DNA of 64,000 nucleotides from Parahalioglobus pacificus (GTDB lineage Bacteria > Pseudomonadota > Gammaproteobacteria > Pseudomonadales > Halieaceae): contig NZ_BMYM01000003.1 in NCBI RefSeq assembly GCF_014652275.1, forward strand, positions 124,001-188,000, written 5' to 3'. Positions within the stretch are counted from its first letter, which is position 1, and every line of letters begins with the position of its first letter. A model generated the notes under the pieces. It was not told where the DNA came from. It searched no databases and worked only from the letters and a program-made list of their open reading frames with translations. A program made the position numbers and the translations under genes. Below, piece by piece: positions 38,336 through 48,065 of the stretch.

Positions 38336-40117
38336 TCAGGCGGCCGCCTGCGTCTGCAATTGGCCCATGCGCACAAGTCGACCCGGGTATCGGCCGGTGA
38401 GTTCGTCGTTGGCCAGAACGACTTCACCACCGACGATGACCGCACGGTACCCCTGAGCCTCCTGCAGCAGGCGCTGCCCGCCGGCGGGCAGGTCTTGCAC
38501 CATGTGCGGAGCGAACAGGCGCAACCCTTCCATATCGATCACATTGATGTTGGCCTTCAAACCCACCTGCAAGCGACCACGGTCGGTCATGCCCGCGTAG
38601 TCGGCAATGTCGGAGGTGAGACGACGCACGGCGTCGGCCAGCTCCAATTTGCCACCGCGCTGGCGATCGCGGGTCCAGTAGCTCAGCAGATAGGTAGGGA
38701 AGCTTGCGTCGCACACGGTGCCCACGTGCGCACCCCCGTCCGACAAGCCCATCAGGGATTGCGGGTGGCGCATCATGGTGTAGACGTTGTCGTAAGACAT
38801 TTCCGTGTAGTTGTAGATGGGGAAATACAGCAGTTCTTTGCCGTCGTTCTCGAGCATCAGGTCGTAAATCATTTCCAGCGTGGGCACGCCGCGGTCCTTG
38901 GCCATTTGCAGCACCGAGGTCTCTTCAGTCTGCTCGTAGTCCGGGTTCTCGCCAAGGCGGAAGGTTTTTGAGGCCACGAAATCCACCGCCGCCAGCAGTG
39001 CATCGGCAATGGGCGGTACGGACGTGCCGTCCCCCGCCATGGGCTCGCTCTTCTCGGTGAGCAACTGGGCCTTGAACGACGGATCGCGCATGCGCGCCAC
39101 GCGCTCTGAGAGCGGCAGTTCGTAAATACTCTTATAGCTGGGGAAACCGATGAACGGATGGAAGGTGCACTGCAGACCCACGGTCACACCAATGCCGCGC
39201 GGCGCCGTTTGTAGGCGCATGTTCAGGCCCTGGGACTTCGCCTTTTCTGCACGATCAATGATGCGCAGCCACTGGTCGGGGGCAAAGTCGCGCTGCATCA
39301 GCGACAGTGAGAAAGGGCTGCCATTGGAAGCCGTGGCGAACTGCTCGAGGATGTCGAACTCATCATCAAATTGATCGCCGTCGCGCTCGAGATTGAAGTC
39401 GTTCACCGCCTGCAGCACACCGTGGCCGACACCATCGAAGGCGCTGGCAATGCCGGTTAACTCGTCGATACTGGCCTCGGACGCGGGTGTCCAATGACCA
39501 TCGGCACTGCGGTGCACATCGGAACGACCGGTGGAAAAGCCAATGGCGCCTGCTTCCAGCGCTTCCCGGGTGAGCGTGCGCATTTGGGCGATATCCTCGG
39601 TCGTGGCGGGCTCATCAAACACCGCGCGCTCGCCCATCACATAGACCCTCAGAGGGTCGTGAGTGATTTGAACCGCGAAGTCGATGCTGTGGGGTTTGGC
39701 ATCGAGTGCGTCCATGTACTCCGGCAGGGTTTCCCAGTCCCAGGTGATTCCCTCTGACAGCGCCGCACCGGGGATGTCTTCAACACCCTCCATCAGGCGC
39801 ACCAGCTGATCGCGGTCGTCGGCCCGCACTGGCGCGAAGCCCACACCACAGCTGCCCATCACCACTGTGCTCACACCGTGGTTCACGCTGGGCTGCATAT
39901 CGGCATCCCAGCTCGCCTGGCCGTCGTAATGGGTGTGAATATCGATGAAGCCGGGGGTCACGATATGCCCGGCGGCATCAATGACTTCCCGCGCCTCGCC
40001 CGGACAGTCGCCCAGCGCCACGATGACGCCGTCGCTGATAGCCACGGCTTGCTGCACGGGTGCATTGCCCTCGCCATCAAAAACGAGGCCATTAATGATT
40101 TTCAGATCGTAGTCCAT
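38336..40117 (-). CDS. Amidohydrolase family protein (N-acyl-D-amino-acid deacylase-like)
   Basis: 593 aa cytoplasmic enzyme, no signal peptide. Metal-binding HTH in [16 protein letters not shown] (about residue 60), [12 protein letters not shown] (the region of the D-aminoacylase metal-bridging Cys), and the late Asp motif [13 protein letters not shown] support the N-acyl-D-amino-acid deacylase group. The start [18 protein letters not shown] is typical of the beta-sandwich domain. The actual amide substrate is unknown. First gene of an operon with the TauE-type exporter. Confidence 0.9.
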   Translation of the reverse strand: MDYDLKIINGLVFDGEGNAPVQQAVAISDGVIVALGDCPGEAREVIDAAGHIVTPGFIDIHTHYDGQASWDADMQPSVNHGVSTVVMGSCGVGFAPVRADDRDQLVRLMEGVEDIPGAALSEGITWDWETLPEYMDALDAKPHSIDFAVQITHDPLRVYVMGERAVFDEPATTEDIAQMRTLTREALEAGAIGFSTGRSDVHRSADGHWTPASEASIDELTGIASAFDGVGHGVLQAVNDFNLERDGDQFDDEFDILEQFATASNGSPFSLSLMQRDFAPDQWLRIIDRAEKAKSQGLNMRLQTAPRGIGVTVGLQCTFHPFIGFPSYKSIYELPLSERVARMRDPSFKAQLLTEKSEPMAGDGTSVPPIADALLAAVDFVASKTFRLGENPDYEQTEETSVLQMAKDRGVPTLEMIYDLMLENDGKELLYFPIYNYTEMSYDNVYTMMRHPQSLMGLSDGGAHVGTVCDASFPTYLLSYWTRDRQRGGKLELADAVRRLTSDIADYAGMTDRGRLQVGLKANINVIDMEGLRLFAPHMVQDLPAGGQRLLQEAQGYRAVIVGGEVVLANDELTGRYPGRLVRMGQLQTQAAA

Positions 40118-40441
40118 ATCACACTCCGGGGGGCGCGTTTGAAGTGCTGCGAAGTCTAGAGAGGCGCCCTACCCAATAGAATAGTCAAATCAGGCCAAGT
40201 TGGGTGAGTTTTGGCCAGCGGAACCGACAACCGTAAAGCAGGTTGCCCGATGCGCTGTCGCCGACGCCAGCTGGGAAGCAGGGTGAGCATCACAGGCACC
40301 AATAGAGTCAGCACCGACGTGGGGATCGATAATCATCGCAGTAATGTAAAGAGCCTTAAGCGGCAAACGACACTGGAATACTGGGACTCGGGCTTCGCCG
40401 GCGACGACTAGCTTACTCAGGCGCTCTGCACGGTCGAGCTG
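40118..40441. other. Intergenic region without a recognisable gene
   Basis: 324 bases between the Mrp operon end (stop at 40442) and the amidohydrolase start. No coding frame with a believable start was seen. The only structure is a six-base inverted repeat, GGCCAA at 40193-40198 and TTGGCC at 40211-40216, which could be an operator or chance. It must contain the promoter for the amidohydrolase operon. Confidence 0.5.
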
Positions 40442-42130
40442 CTAATCGATGTAGTAGAGGAAGACGTACACGGTTAGCAGTACCGCGATCCACAGTGCGG
40501 TGGTACCAATTTGCCAGGTTCTGCCCAAGGCGCCGCTGCTGTCGAGTAGCTGCACCAAACGCGCACCCGGGCCCTGCTGCACGCGCTCCACCGTGGCTTC
40601 CATGGCTTCGCGCAGTGCAACGCCCAGATTGAGCACGGCGTTGCCCAGCCGGAACAGCACCACACGCCAGAACCAGTCCATGTCCAACGAGATGGTCAGC
40701 GTGCGCTTCATCAACGGTAGGAACAGGAAGAACGCCAGCCCGGAGAACAGCAGCAACTGCAGGTAGAACAGCACTTTGCCCGGCTCATAGGCCGAGTACT
40801 CCATGGGGTATGGCAACAGCGCCCACAACGGCTGCGGGTACACGCCCAGGAAAATACACAGGAAGGCGAAGAACACCATGGCTGCGCCCATGTTCCAGGG
40901 CGCGTCTTTTGGCCTCAGCCCCGAGTCCTTCTGGAAGAACACAAACCAGGGGAACTTGATGCCCGCGTGCAGGAACACACCCGCAGACGCCGCCGCCAGC
41001 AGGAAGTACACCGTGGCTAGCCCCTGCTGTTCTGCCGCCACAGAAATCAGTGTTTTGGTGGTGAAGCCCGAGGTGAGCGGGAAGCTGGAAATAGCCAAGG
41101 CACCGATGACGCCGCACACCATGGTGAGAGGCATGGTGCGGAACAGGCCGCCGAGGTCTGAGCACCGGGTCATGCCGGTGCGGTAAATCACCACACCCGC
41201 GCTCATGAACAGCAGCGCTTTATACACAATGTGCGCAAAGGCATGGGCGGCCGCGCCGTTAATGGCAAGCTCGGTGCCAATGCCCACGGCGACCACCATG
41301 AAACCCACCTGGTTCACAATGGAGTAAGCGAGAATCCGCCGGGCGTCATTCTCCAACAGCGCATAAATGATGCCGTAGAAGATCATGTACAGACCCACCC
41401 AGATCAGCACCGGCTCACCGGGGAACAGCAGGATCAGCGCCAGCACCGCAGACTTGGTGGTAAAGGCCGACAGGAACACGGACCCGGTGGGACTGGAGGA
41501 TGGGTAGGCATCGGCCAACCACGCCGACACCGGTGGTGCCGCGGCGTTGATCAGGATGCCGATAAGAATCATCCAGGTATCGAAGTTGGCGGCCAGTAGT
41601 GGCTGCACTTCGACCGAGCCGGTATGCACCACCACGCCCTCGATGCCCACCTTGAGGATAACGCCGCCCAGCAGGTGCATGATGGCATAGCGAATACCGG
41701 CGGCGCGGGCCTCGGGCGTACCGCCACACCACACCACCACCGTGGAGAAAATCGCCATCAGTTCCCAGTACAGGAACAGGGTGATGAGATCACCCGCAAA
41801 CGACACGCCCACCGCACTCGCGGCGTAGGCGTAACCCGCGGCGAGCTCGTACCACTTGGCCTGTCGGAAGGCGTACAAGCCACCGGTTGCCGCCATCAGC
41901 GAGAAGATCGTGGCAAACAGACGACGTACCGGGCTACCTTCTACCGGCTGGATTTCATACCCAAGGAACTGCGCGGTAACGACCACGCCATCGGGGATTT
42001 GCCACACCGCCCACAGCGCCGCCAGTGGCGCCGCAAACAGCACCGCTGTGCGCACATGGCCACGGGTGAGGCCGATCAGTGCCGCCCCGGCCAGCAGGAC
42101 AAACGCGGGAGGGATGACGCCATCAATCAT
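40442..42130 (-). CDS. Mrp-type Na+/H+ antiporter, third D-type (NuoM/N-like) subunit
   Basis: 562 aa from the ATG at 42130; longer frames run into the next gene upstream. About 14 membrane helices of the proton-pumping antiporter family shared with complex I. Conserved features include the helix-5 Glu in LFLYWELMAIFSTVVV and the Lys/His-bearing region SSSPTGSVFLSAFTTKSAVLA. It is the last gene of the operon and one of three antiporter-type subunits. The C-terminus carries an extra tail with two further helices and an amphipathic stretch (REAMEATVERVQQG). Confidence 0.88.
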   Translation of the reverse strand: MIDGVIPPAFVLLAGAALIGLTRGHVRTAVLFAAPLAALWAVWQIPDGVVVTAQFLGYEIQPVEGSPVRRLFATIFSLMAATGGLYAFRQAKWYELAAGYAYAASAVGVSFAGDLITLFLYWELMAIFSTVVVWCGGTPEARAAGIRYAIMHLLGGVILKVGIEGVVVHTGSVEVQPLLAANFDTWMILIGILINAAAPPVSAWLADAYPSSSPTGSVFLSAFTTKSAVLALILLFPGEPVLIWVGLYMIFYGIIYALLENDARRILAYSIVNQVGFMVVAVGIGTELAINGAAAHAFAHIVYKALLFMSAGVVIYRTGMTRCSDLGGLFRTMPLTMVCGVIGALAISSFPLTSGFTTKTLISVAAEQQGLATVYFLLAAASAGVFLHAGIKFPWFVFFQKDSGLRPKDAPWNMGAAMVFFAFLCIFLGVYPQPLWALLPYPMEYSAYEPGKVLFYLQLLLFSGLAFFLFLPLMKRTLTISLDMDWFWRVVLFRLGNAVLNLGVALREAMEATVERVQQGPGARLVQLLDSSGALGRTWQIGTTALWIAVLLTVYVFLYYID

Positions 42131-42407
42131 CGTAGTAGTCCTCCGGGCGCTTGAGCGCAACGCCCAGGACCTTGGCCACCAGCACCATGGCAGCACAGCA
42201 CAGGAAACCGAACACGGCGCCAAAACCCAGCCAGCCGTCCACCACGAAATAGCCTTTGATCTTGATCGCAAACTGCGCCAGCACAGTGAGCGCCAGAATC
42301 ACAGACGACACGATCCACAGCAGACGAATGGTGCCGGGACGGGTCAGCCAGTGATTGTCGGGGCCAGCGGCGCGTGGGCAATCCACCGAAGACTCTCTGT
42401 CGCTCAT
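42123..42407 (-). CDS. Small two-helix membrane protein in the Mrp operon
   Basis: 94 aa from the ATG at 42407. A soluble N-terminus (about 25 residues) is followed by two hydrophobic helices (LLWIVSSVILALTVLAQFAI and LGFGAVFGFLCCAAMVLVAK) and an acidic end (KRPEDYYDD). It overlaps the gene before it by four bases and the gene after it by eight, so it is clearly an operon member. I do not recognise a named family. An accessory subunit that packs between antiporter subunits is an inference from position. Confidence 0.82.
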   Translation of the reverse strand: MSDRESSVDCPRAAGPDNHWLTRPGTIRLLWIVSSVILALTVLAQFAIKIKGYFVVDGWLGFGAVFGFLCCAAMVLVAKVLGVALKRPEDYYDD

Positions 42408-43867
42408 TTGAGCCTCCCCACCAGTTGGCTCTCCAATTCGAGCACCGGCTGGTTGAAAAAGAAAAAGGCCAGGGTTGCCATGGCCGTCACACACAGCGCC
42501 AGCACCGCGGGCCAGGGCGCTTCGCCGTGGTCTTTGCCACCGGCAGGCTCGGTTGAGAACCAGGCTGCAAAAATCACGGGCAAGAAATACGCGGCATTGA
42601 GTACCGTGCTGAGAATGATGGTGAAGATGGCCAGGTAATTATCGGTTTGGAAGGCACCGGCGAGAATGAACCACTTGGACACAAAGCCACCGGTGGGCGG
42701 TACGCCAATCATGGACAGTGCGGCGATGGTGAAGGCTGCCATGGTCCAGGGCATGCGCCTGCCGATGCCATGCAACTGGGGCAGCTCCGTTTTCTTGGAG
42801 GCCACGTAGATGGCGCCCGCCGAGAAGAACAGGGTGATTTTGCCAAAGGCGTGGGCCACGATGTGCACCGCTGCGCCCACTTCCGACAGGGGCGTTAACA
42901 CCGCCGCCGCCATGATCACGTAGGACAACTGGCCGATGGTGGAGTAAGCCAGCATGCGCTTCAGATTCTGTTGGCGCAGTGCCACGACGCTCGCGGCAAT
43001 AATGGTGAACGCAGCGGCATACACCAGCCAGCCGCCCGAGGGCTCGGCAAACAGGGCCTCTACCCCGAAGATGTAGATGATGACCTTGGTGACGGTGAAC
43101 ACACCGGCTTTCACCACGGCCACCGCATGCAGCAAAGCGCTGACCGGCGTGGGCGCCACCATGGCTGAGGGCAGCCACTTGTGCACCGGCATCACCGCCG
43201 CCTTACCGATACCGAAGACATACAGGCCAAGCAGCAGACCCACGGCCGGGCCTGCCAGGTTGCCTTCAAGAATGCCGCCGGGGGTAAAGGTCAGCGTGCC
43301 GGCAACGGTGTAGGTCCAGATAATGGCCGGCAGCAGCAAGCCGATGGAGGTACCCAGCAAGATGCCCAGGTAGATTCGCGCCGAACGTATGGTGGCGGCA
43401 TCGCCTTTATGGGAGACCAGCGGGTAGGTAGAGAGCGTGAGAATTTCGTAACACAGGAACAAGGTGAGCAGGTTATCGGCAAAGGCCACACCCAGTGCGG
43501 CGGCAATGGCGATGGCAAAGCACACGTAGAACCGCGTCTGGTGCTTTTCGTTGTTGCCGCGCATGTAACCGATGGAGTACACGGAATTCACGATCCACAG
43601 CGTGGACGCCAGCGCCGCGAACAGCATCCCGAGCGGTTCTACCGAGAAGGCAATGGATAGGCCGCCGAAGACCTCGGCAACCACCACGCCCGGGCGACCG
43701 CCGTCCATAATGCCCGGCGCCAGCGACCAAACAGACAGTGCCAGTACCGACGCCGTGACCAACGTGACGGTTTCTCGGAGGTTAGGCCAGCGCCCGGCCA
43801 GGGCGATACCCACTGCACCCAACAGCGGCCATAGCAGCGCAAACAGAATGGTGTTCTGCGCACTCAT
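42404..43867 (-). CDS. Mrp-type Na+/H+ antiporter, second D-type subunit
   Basis: 487 aa, about 14 helices, NADH:quinone oxidoreductase M/N-like. The helix-5 Glu is in LTLFLCYEILTLSTYPLV and the helix-7/8 Lys is in VKAGVFTVTKVIIYIFG (after PTPVSALLHAVAV), both part of the proton path in this family. It overlaps the gene before it by four bases (ATGA-type). Together with the D-type subunits on either side it makes an unusual three-antiporter module. Confidence 0.92.
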   Translation of the reverse strand: MSAQNTILFALLWPLLGAVGIALAGRWPNLRETVTLVTASVLALSVWSLAPGIMDGGRPGVVVAEVFGGLSIAFSVEPLGMLFAALASTLWIVNSVYSIGYMRGNNEKHQTRFYVCFAIAIAAALGVAFADNLLTLFLCYEILTLSTYPLVSHKGDAATIRSARIYLGILLGTSIGLLLPAIIWTYTVAGTLTFTPGGILEGNLAGPAVGLLLGLYVFGIGKAAVMPVHKWLPSAMVAPTPVSALLHAVAVVKAGVFTVTKVIIYIFGVEALFAEPSGGWLVYAAAFTIIAASVVALRQQNLKRMLAYSTIGQLSYVIMAAAVLTPLSEVGAAVHIVAHAFGKITLFFSAGAIYVASKKTELPQLHGIGRRMPWTMAAFTIAALSMIGVPPTGGFVSKWFILAGAFQTDNYLAIFTIILSTVLNAAYFLPVIFAAWFSTEPAGGKDHGEAPWPAVLALCVTAMATLAFFFFNQPVLELESQLVGRLK

Positions 43868-45354
43868 TGCAGACCACCCAGCAATTCAGTGGCCGACATC
43901 TCTGCCAGTGAGAGCGGGAAGGCCGGCACCAGGCCGAAGTAGATGTTAGCCGCCGCGGCCAATAACAGCACCGCCAGAATCGGTAGCGGTGCTTCACGCG
44001 CAGCCTGCACTTCTGCTGAGGGCTCACAGAAATAAGCCGCTTCGATAATGCGCCAGACGTAGACCACGGCCGCGAGGGAACTCAGCACAACTACAACCAC
44101 CGCCACCAGACCCAGCGTGCCCTGGGCGAAGGCGGCCTGCAGCAGCAGCCACTTGGACACAAAGCCGGCCGTGCCGGGAATACCCACAAGGCTGGCACCG
44201 GCCACCGCCAGTGCGGCAAAGGTGAGCGGCATCTGCCGGCCGACACCGGCGATGTCATTAAGGCGCACGCCAGACAGGCGCAGCGCAAACGCCGCCACCG
44301 CCAGGAACATCGCACCCTTGGCCAGCGCGTGATTAAACATGTGCGCCGCCGCTGCGGTGATGCCTGCCTCGGAGATGAGGCTGGCGCCCAACAGGATGTA
44401 GCCGATTTGCGCCACCGATGAGTGCGCCAGCAGTCGCTTAAGGTTGCTCTCAACCATGGCCACCGCCGAGCCCACCAGGATGCCCAGCAGTGCCAGCGGC
44501 AATAAGAAGGACGCGAAATGCAGATCGTGCTGCGACAGGTTGTTCTGGAACACGAAGAAATCGAAGCGCAGCAACACGTAGATGGCCACCTTGGTGGAAC
44601 AGGCGGCGACGAACGCGGTGACCATGTGCGGTGCGTGGGTGTAAGCGCCGGGCAGCCACACATGCAGGGGGAACATGGCCGCCTTCAGTGCCAGGCCCAC
44701 GGTAATAAAGCCCGCCGCCACCACGATGGGGCGCAGTTCAGTGACTTCCGCCAGGCGCACTTCCATGTCGGCAAAGTTCAGGGTGCCAGTCATCATGTAC
44801 ACCATACCCACCCCGATCAGGTAGAAAGTGGCACCGATGGTGCCCATGATCAGGTACTTGAACGTGGCCGTGAGTGCGCGCCGGTCTGGGCCTGCGGCAA
44901 TCAGCACATAGGTGGCGAGGGACGAGATTTCCATGAACACGAACACGTTGAACGCATCGCCAGTGACGGCAATACCCGACAGGCCAGCCAGCACAATCAA
45001 CCAGGCGGCATAAAACAGGTGCCTGCGTCCGGCTTCGATTTCGGTGGCCAGGCTGTCGCGACCGCCCACCAGCGCCAGCGTTGAGGCGCCGGTAACAAGT
45101 AGCAGCACCAGCGAACCCAGTGCATCGATGTTCAGCGAGATACCGAAAGGCGCGGGCCAGCCGCCCATTTCGTAATGAATGACTTCGCCGGCAAGCACCT
45201 GCCCGGCCAGTGCCACGGCAATAGCGAAGGCCGTGAGGCTTGCGGCGGTGGCGGCGGCCCAGGACAAACCGGGGGTACGCAACAACACAACCAGTGGCGC
45301 GGTGAGCAGCGGCACTACTACCTGCAGTGCGGGCAATTGGGCAGTTAAGCTCAC
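43864..45354 (-). CDS. mnhD: Mrp-type Na+/H+ antiporter subunit D
   Basis: 496 aa, 14 helices. FNVFVFMEISSLATYVLIAA holds the conserved Glu of helix 5, and GAYTHAPHMVTAFVAACSTKVAIYVLLRF the helix-7/8 residues. It follows mnhC with a four-base overlap and fits the standard C-D order, so this copy is the best candidate for the true MrpD. It exchanges external protons for cytoplasmic Na+ (or K+/Li+) as part of a hetero-oligomeric membrane complex. Confidence 0.92.
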   Translation of the reverse strand: MSLTAQLPALQVVVPLLTAPLVVLLRTPGLSWAAATAASLTAFAIAVALAGQVLAGEVIHYEMGGWPAPFGISLNIDALGSLVLLLVTGASTLALVGGRDSLATEIEAGRRHLFYAAWLIVLAGLSGIAVTGDAFNVFVFMEISSLATYVLIAAGPDRRALTATFKYLIMGTIGATFYLIGVGMVYMMTGTLNFADMEVRLAEVTELRPIVVAAGFITVGLALKAAMFPLHVWLPGAYTHAPHMVTAFVAACSTKVAIYVLLRFDFFVFQNNLSQHDLHFASFLLPLALLGILVGSAVAMVESNLKRLLAHSSVAQIGYILLGASLISEAGITAAAAHMFNHALAKGAMFLAVAAFALRLSGVRLNDIAGVGRQMPLTFAALAVAGASLVGIPGTAGFVSKWLLLQAAFAQGTLGLVAVVVVVLSSLAAVVYVWRIIEAAYFCEPSAEVQAAREAPLPILAVLLLAAAANIYFGLVPAFPLSLAEMSATELLGGLQ

Positions 45355-45713
45355 TCGTCTAGGTCCGCGCGCTGGGTTTCGTCTTCTTCGATGGTGCCGT
45401 AGGCCTCATGAATGCGCACTACCAGCGCCAGCCCAAGGGCCGTGGTGGAAATGCCCACGACGATGGCTGTGAGAATCAGCACCTGGGGCAGCGGATTGGA
45501 GTAGATCGCATCCTCCACGCCCTTCTGAATAATCGGGGCGGTGCCACCCTCCACCTTGTCCATGGTGATGTACAACAGGAACACCGCCGCCTGAAAGATG
45601 GACAGCCCCAGCAGCTTCTTCACCATATTGGGCCGCGCGATGACGGCGTAGAAGCCGATCATCAGCAACACCGCAAATACCCAGTAGTTATACAGGCCCA
45701 GCAATTCCATCAT
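45351..45713 (-). CDS. mnhC: Mrp-type antiporter subunit C (NuoK-like)
   Basis: 120 aa from the ATG at 45713 (a second ATG follows directly at 45710). Three helices, homologous to NuoK: VFAVLLMIGFYAVIARPNMV, LSIFQAAVFLLYITM and QVLILTAIVVGISTTALGLA. It overlaps mnhD by four bases and lies two bases from the fused A/B subunit gene. Structural subunit in the membrane arm. Confidence 0.94.
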   Translation of the reverse strand: MMELLGLYNYWVFAVLLMIGFYAVIARPNMVKKLLGLSIFQAAVFLLYITMDKVEGGTAPIIQKGVEDAIYSNPLPQVLILTAIVVGISTTALGLALVVRIHEAYGTIEEDETQRADLDE

Positions 45714-45714
45714 G

Positions 45715-46701
45715 CTAGTGCCCTCTGGCCGCAAAGGCGTGATAGATGGCCAGCAACACACCTGCCACCGTAATGCCCACGCCCAGTTCGATCACAATAA
45801 TGCCCCACTGCTGACCCGCCACCGGGTTGCTGTGCAGCACGTTGTAATCGAGGAAGTTGCCACCCAGCGCCATGGTCACCAGACCCACGCTACCGTAGAG
45901 CAATGCACCGCCGGCCATCATCCAGATCAGCAGCTTGGGCGAGATCACCGTGAGCGCTTCGCGCTCGCCCTCGATCAGGGCATACAGGATCATGGCCGCC
46001 GCAAAAATCGCCCCGGCCTGGAAGCCGCCGCCCGGGCCGTATTCGCCGTGGAACTGCACATACAGGGCAAACAGTAAAATAAAGGGAATCACCAGACGCC
46101 CCACCACCTGCGGCACCAGGTGATGACTGAGGTAGGTGCGGCCCTTGGCGATGTCGTCGCGGGGGCGATCACCCACTGCGCCGGGCAGGCCCAGCAGGAA
46201 CAGCACGCCAATGCCGGCCGTGAGCACCACAATCACCTCGCCCAGTGTGTCGTAGCCCCGGTAACTGCCCAGTACCGCGGTGACCACGTTGGGAATGTCG
46301 ACCAGCTCCGGGGTTTTCTCCAGATACCAGGGGGCCACGTGTTGGTGCACCGGCGCTTGCGGGTCACCCAGGCGTGGCTGTTCGAAGGTGGCATAGAGCA
46401 ACACCACCGTGGTGAGCGCCGTGACCACCAATGCCAGCCAGCGCTTGGCGCCACTGGCGCGTTCTTCGCGCGGCGTGAGGCCCAATGCACCCAATAACAG
46501 GACGGTGGAGATGCCTGCACCCACGGCGGCCTCGGTGAGGGCCACGTCGGCGGCATCCAATACGAAGAAGTTGGCGGCCATCAGCAGCGAAAAGATGCCC
46601 GTGAGCATGACTGCGGTAAACAGGTTCTGTGCGCGCACCACACCCAGCGCCGTGATGACCAGCAGGGTGAGCAGGAACACACTGAAGACCACCGTAATCA
46701 C
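45715..46701 (-). CDS. Fused Mrp subunit: MrpA C-terminal (MbhD-like) region joined to MrpB
   Basis: 328 aa. Residues about 1-110 match the MbhD part of MrpA (LFTAVMLTGIFSLLMAANFF, then DVALTEAAVGAGISTVLLLG). Residues about 115-170 resemble the small MbhE-like link (VLGSYRGYDTLGEVIVVLTA). Residues about 190-325 are MrpB (VVGRLVIPFILLFALYVQFH, GPGGGFQAGAIFAAAMILYA). In seven-gene Mrp operons the MbhD part is the end of a giant MrpA. Here it is split off and fused to B, and the antiporter part of MrpA is presumably one of the separate D-type proteins. Confidence 0.9.
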   Translation of the reverse strand: MITVVFSVFLLTLLVITALGVVRAQNLFTAVMLTGIFSLLMAANFFVLDAADVALTEAAVGAGISTVLLLGALGLTPREERASGAKRWLALVVTALTTVVLLYATFEQPRLGDPQAPVHQHVAPWYLEKTPELVDIPNVVTAVLGSYRGYDTLGEVIVVLTAGIGVLFLLGLPGAVGDRPRDDIAKGRTYLSHHLVPQVVGRLVIPFILLFALYVQFHGEYGPGGGFQAGAIFAAAMILYALIEGEREALTVISPKLLIWMMAGGALLYGSVGLVTMALGGNFLDYNVLHSNPVAGQQWGIIVIELGVGITVAGVLLAIYHAFAARGH

Positions 46702-47027
46702 TGCTTGAAGTCCTCCGGCAGTGTGGTGCCCTTGGGCAAACGGCCGGCCAGCAGCGCTGCATTGGCCAGCGCATAGGTGGCTGTGGGTGCGGTGAGCAGC
46801 AGGAACACCGCTACCGCAAGCAGTTTAAAGGTGGCCAGTGACAGACCCGACTGCAGCATCAGCCCACCCAGCAACAGCAAGGTGCCCAGGGTGTCGGTGA
46901 GGCTGGCCGCGTGCATGCGCGTGTAGAGGTCGGGCATGCGCAGCACCCCTACCCCACCAATAAAGACAAAGGTGGCGCCCGCCAGCAGCATGGCCCAACT
47001 GAGGATATCCAGCGCCTGCGCCATCAT
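46698..47027 (-). CDS. mnhG: Mrp-type antiporter subunit G
   Basis: 109 aa, three helices. VFIGGVGVLRMPDLYTRMHAASLTDTLG is the MrpG/PhaG signature. It overlaps mnhF and the fused A/B gene by four bases each, so translation is coupled along the operon. Required for assembly of the antiporter complex. Confidence 0.95.
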   Translation of the reverse strand: MMAQALDILSWAMLLAGATFVFIGGVGVLRMPDLYTRMHAASLTDTLGTLLLLGGLMLQSGLSLATFKLLAVAVFLLLTAPTATYALANAALLAGRLPKGTTLPEDFKQ

Positions 47028-47302
47028 TGACCCTGTGCCTCGTCGGTGTTGCTGCGCTCGCGGCTCTCAAAGAACTGCAGCACCGCCAATACGCCAATGA
47101 AGTTAATCAGCGCGTAGGCCAACGCGAGATCGAGGAAATCGGTACGGCCGTAAAGGAATGAGACCACCGACAACAGCAGCACGGTTTTGGTACCGAACAG
47201 GTTAACCGCCAGCACCCTGTCGTAGACCGAGGGGCCCGACAGCGCACGAATCAGTGCGAGCACCATGGTAATGAGAATGGCTAGGGCGGCGGCGAGGTAC
47301 AT
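47024..47302 (-). CDS. mnhF: Mrp-type antiporter subunit F
   Basis: 92 aa, three helices. LIRALSGPSVYDRVLAVNLFGTKTVLLLSV and DLALAYALINFIGVLAVLQFF are typical of MrpF. It starts five bases after mnhE and overlaps mnhG by four bases. Confidence 0.95.
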   Translation of the reverse strand: MYLAAALAILITMVLALIRALSGPSVYDRVLAVNLFGTKTVLLLSVVSFLYGRTDFLDLALAYALINFIGVLAVLQFFESRERSNTDEAQGQ

Positions 47303-47307
47303 GGGTA

Positions 47308-47775
47308 TTAGTCGTCCAGCGCCGCCACGCGGCGATTCATCTCGCCTTCTTTGAGGGCCTGGGCGCCGGACTCCGTGAGGCAGTGCACCAGTAGCTGACC
47401 GTCGTGGTCATCGATGGTGACCGTGCCTGGAGTGAGCGTGATGGAGTTACCCAGAATGGCCTGCCCGATGGGTTCCTTTTGCAGGGCGTCCAGCTTGATG
47501 AGCGTGGGGCTGATGGGCAGCGACGGGCTGAGCACGATGCGCGCCACCTGCAGGTTGGAGGTGATGAGCTCTTTACCCAGCCAGCCCCAGAACGGCAGCA
47601 GCCGGCCGATGAGGTGCAGGCTGAAAAACCCCTTCTCGAAAAAGCCCATGCGACGGGACAGCACCAATACCAATACACACGAGAGCACACCCAGGGTGAG
47701 CAGCAGGGGTTTGAAAAACCCACTCCACAGTAGCCAGGCGGCAAACAGAAGGATAAAGGTAAGAATGACGTGCAT
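47308..47775 (-). CDS. mnhE: Mrp-type antiporter subunit E
   Basis: 155 aa. Two N-terminal helices (VILTFILLFAAWLLWSGFF and LLLTLGVLSCVLVLVLSRRM) are followed by a cytoplasmic domain with SNLQVARIVLSPSLPISPTL and NSITLTPGTVTIDDHDGQLLVHCL, the standard MrpE pattern. First gene of the operon (E-F-G-A'B-C-D-D-x-D). The roughly 290 bases upstream, up to ssrA on the other strand, must hold its promoter. Confidence 0.94.
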   Translation of the reverse strand: MHVILTFILLFAAWLLWSGFFKPLLLTLGVLSCVLVLVLSRRMGFFEKGFFSLHLIGRLLPFWGWLGKELITSNLQVARIVLSPSLPISPTLIKLDALQKEPIGQAILGNSITLTPGTVTIDDHDGQLLVHCLTESGAQALKEGEMNRRVAALDD

Positions 47776-48044
47776 TCAGGTTCCGTGCGCAGTGGCCAGC
47801 GCCTTGTGAGCGCGGGCTGAATATCATTATTGGGTGACCGTGTTTCATGCTTTAGCGCTGAAACCGGAACCGTGATGGTGGAGTGCGCCACATCGCCTGT
47901 CAAGGCAGGCGGATTCGCGCACAGGGCACCATGGAGTAGATACCGCGCCGTGAAAGACCCGGATGGCTAAGGCATTGATTTATCGAGGGATGTTTGGCGG
48001 GCGGCCAAAGTAAGGCGCAGGCAGCAAGTTCAGCCGCTTTGCAG

Positions 48045-48050
48045 TATAAT
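48045..48050 (+). promoter_or_regulatory. ssrA -10 promoter element
   Basis: A perfect TATAAT lies 15 bases before the mature 5' end of the tmRNA, right for a short processed leader. A convincing -35 is not visible at the expected distance. Confidence 0.6.
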
Positions 48051-48065
48051 CGCGCCTACACTACT

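Noticed and set aside
37597-38445. 282-aa frame opposite the TauE-type gene
   Set aside because: It is a shifted frame of the same strand with an Arg/His/Gly-rich composition and no membrane pattern; the 247-aa frame has the TauE motifs.
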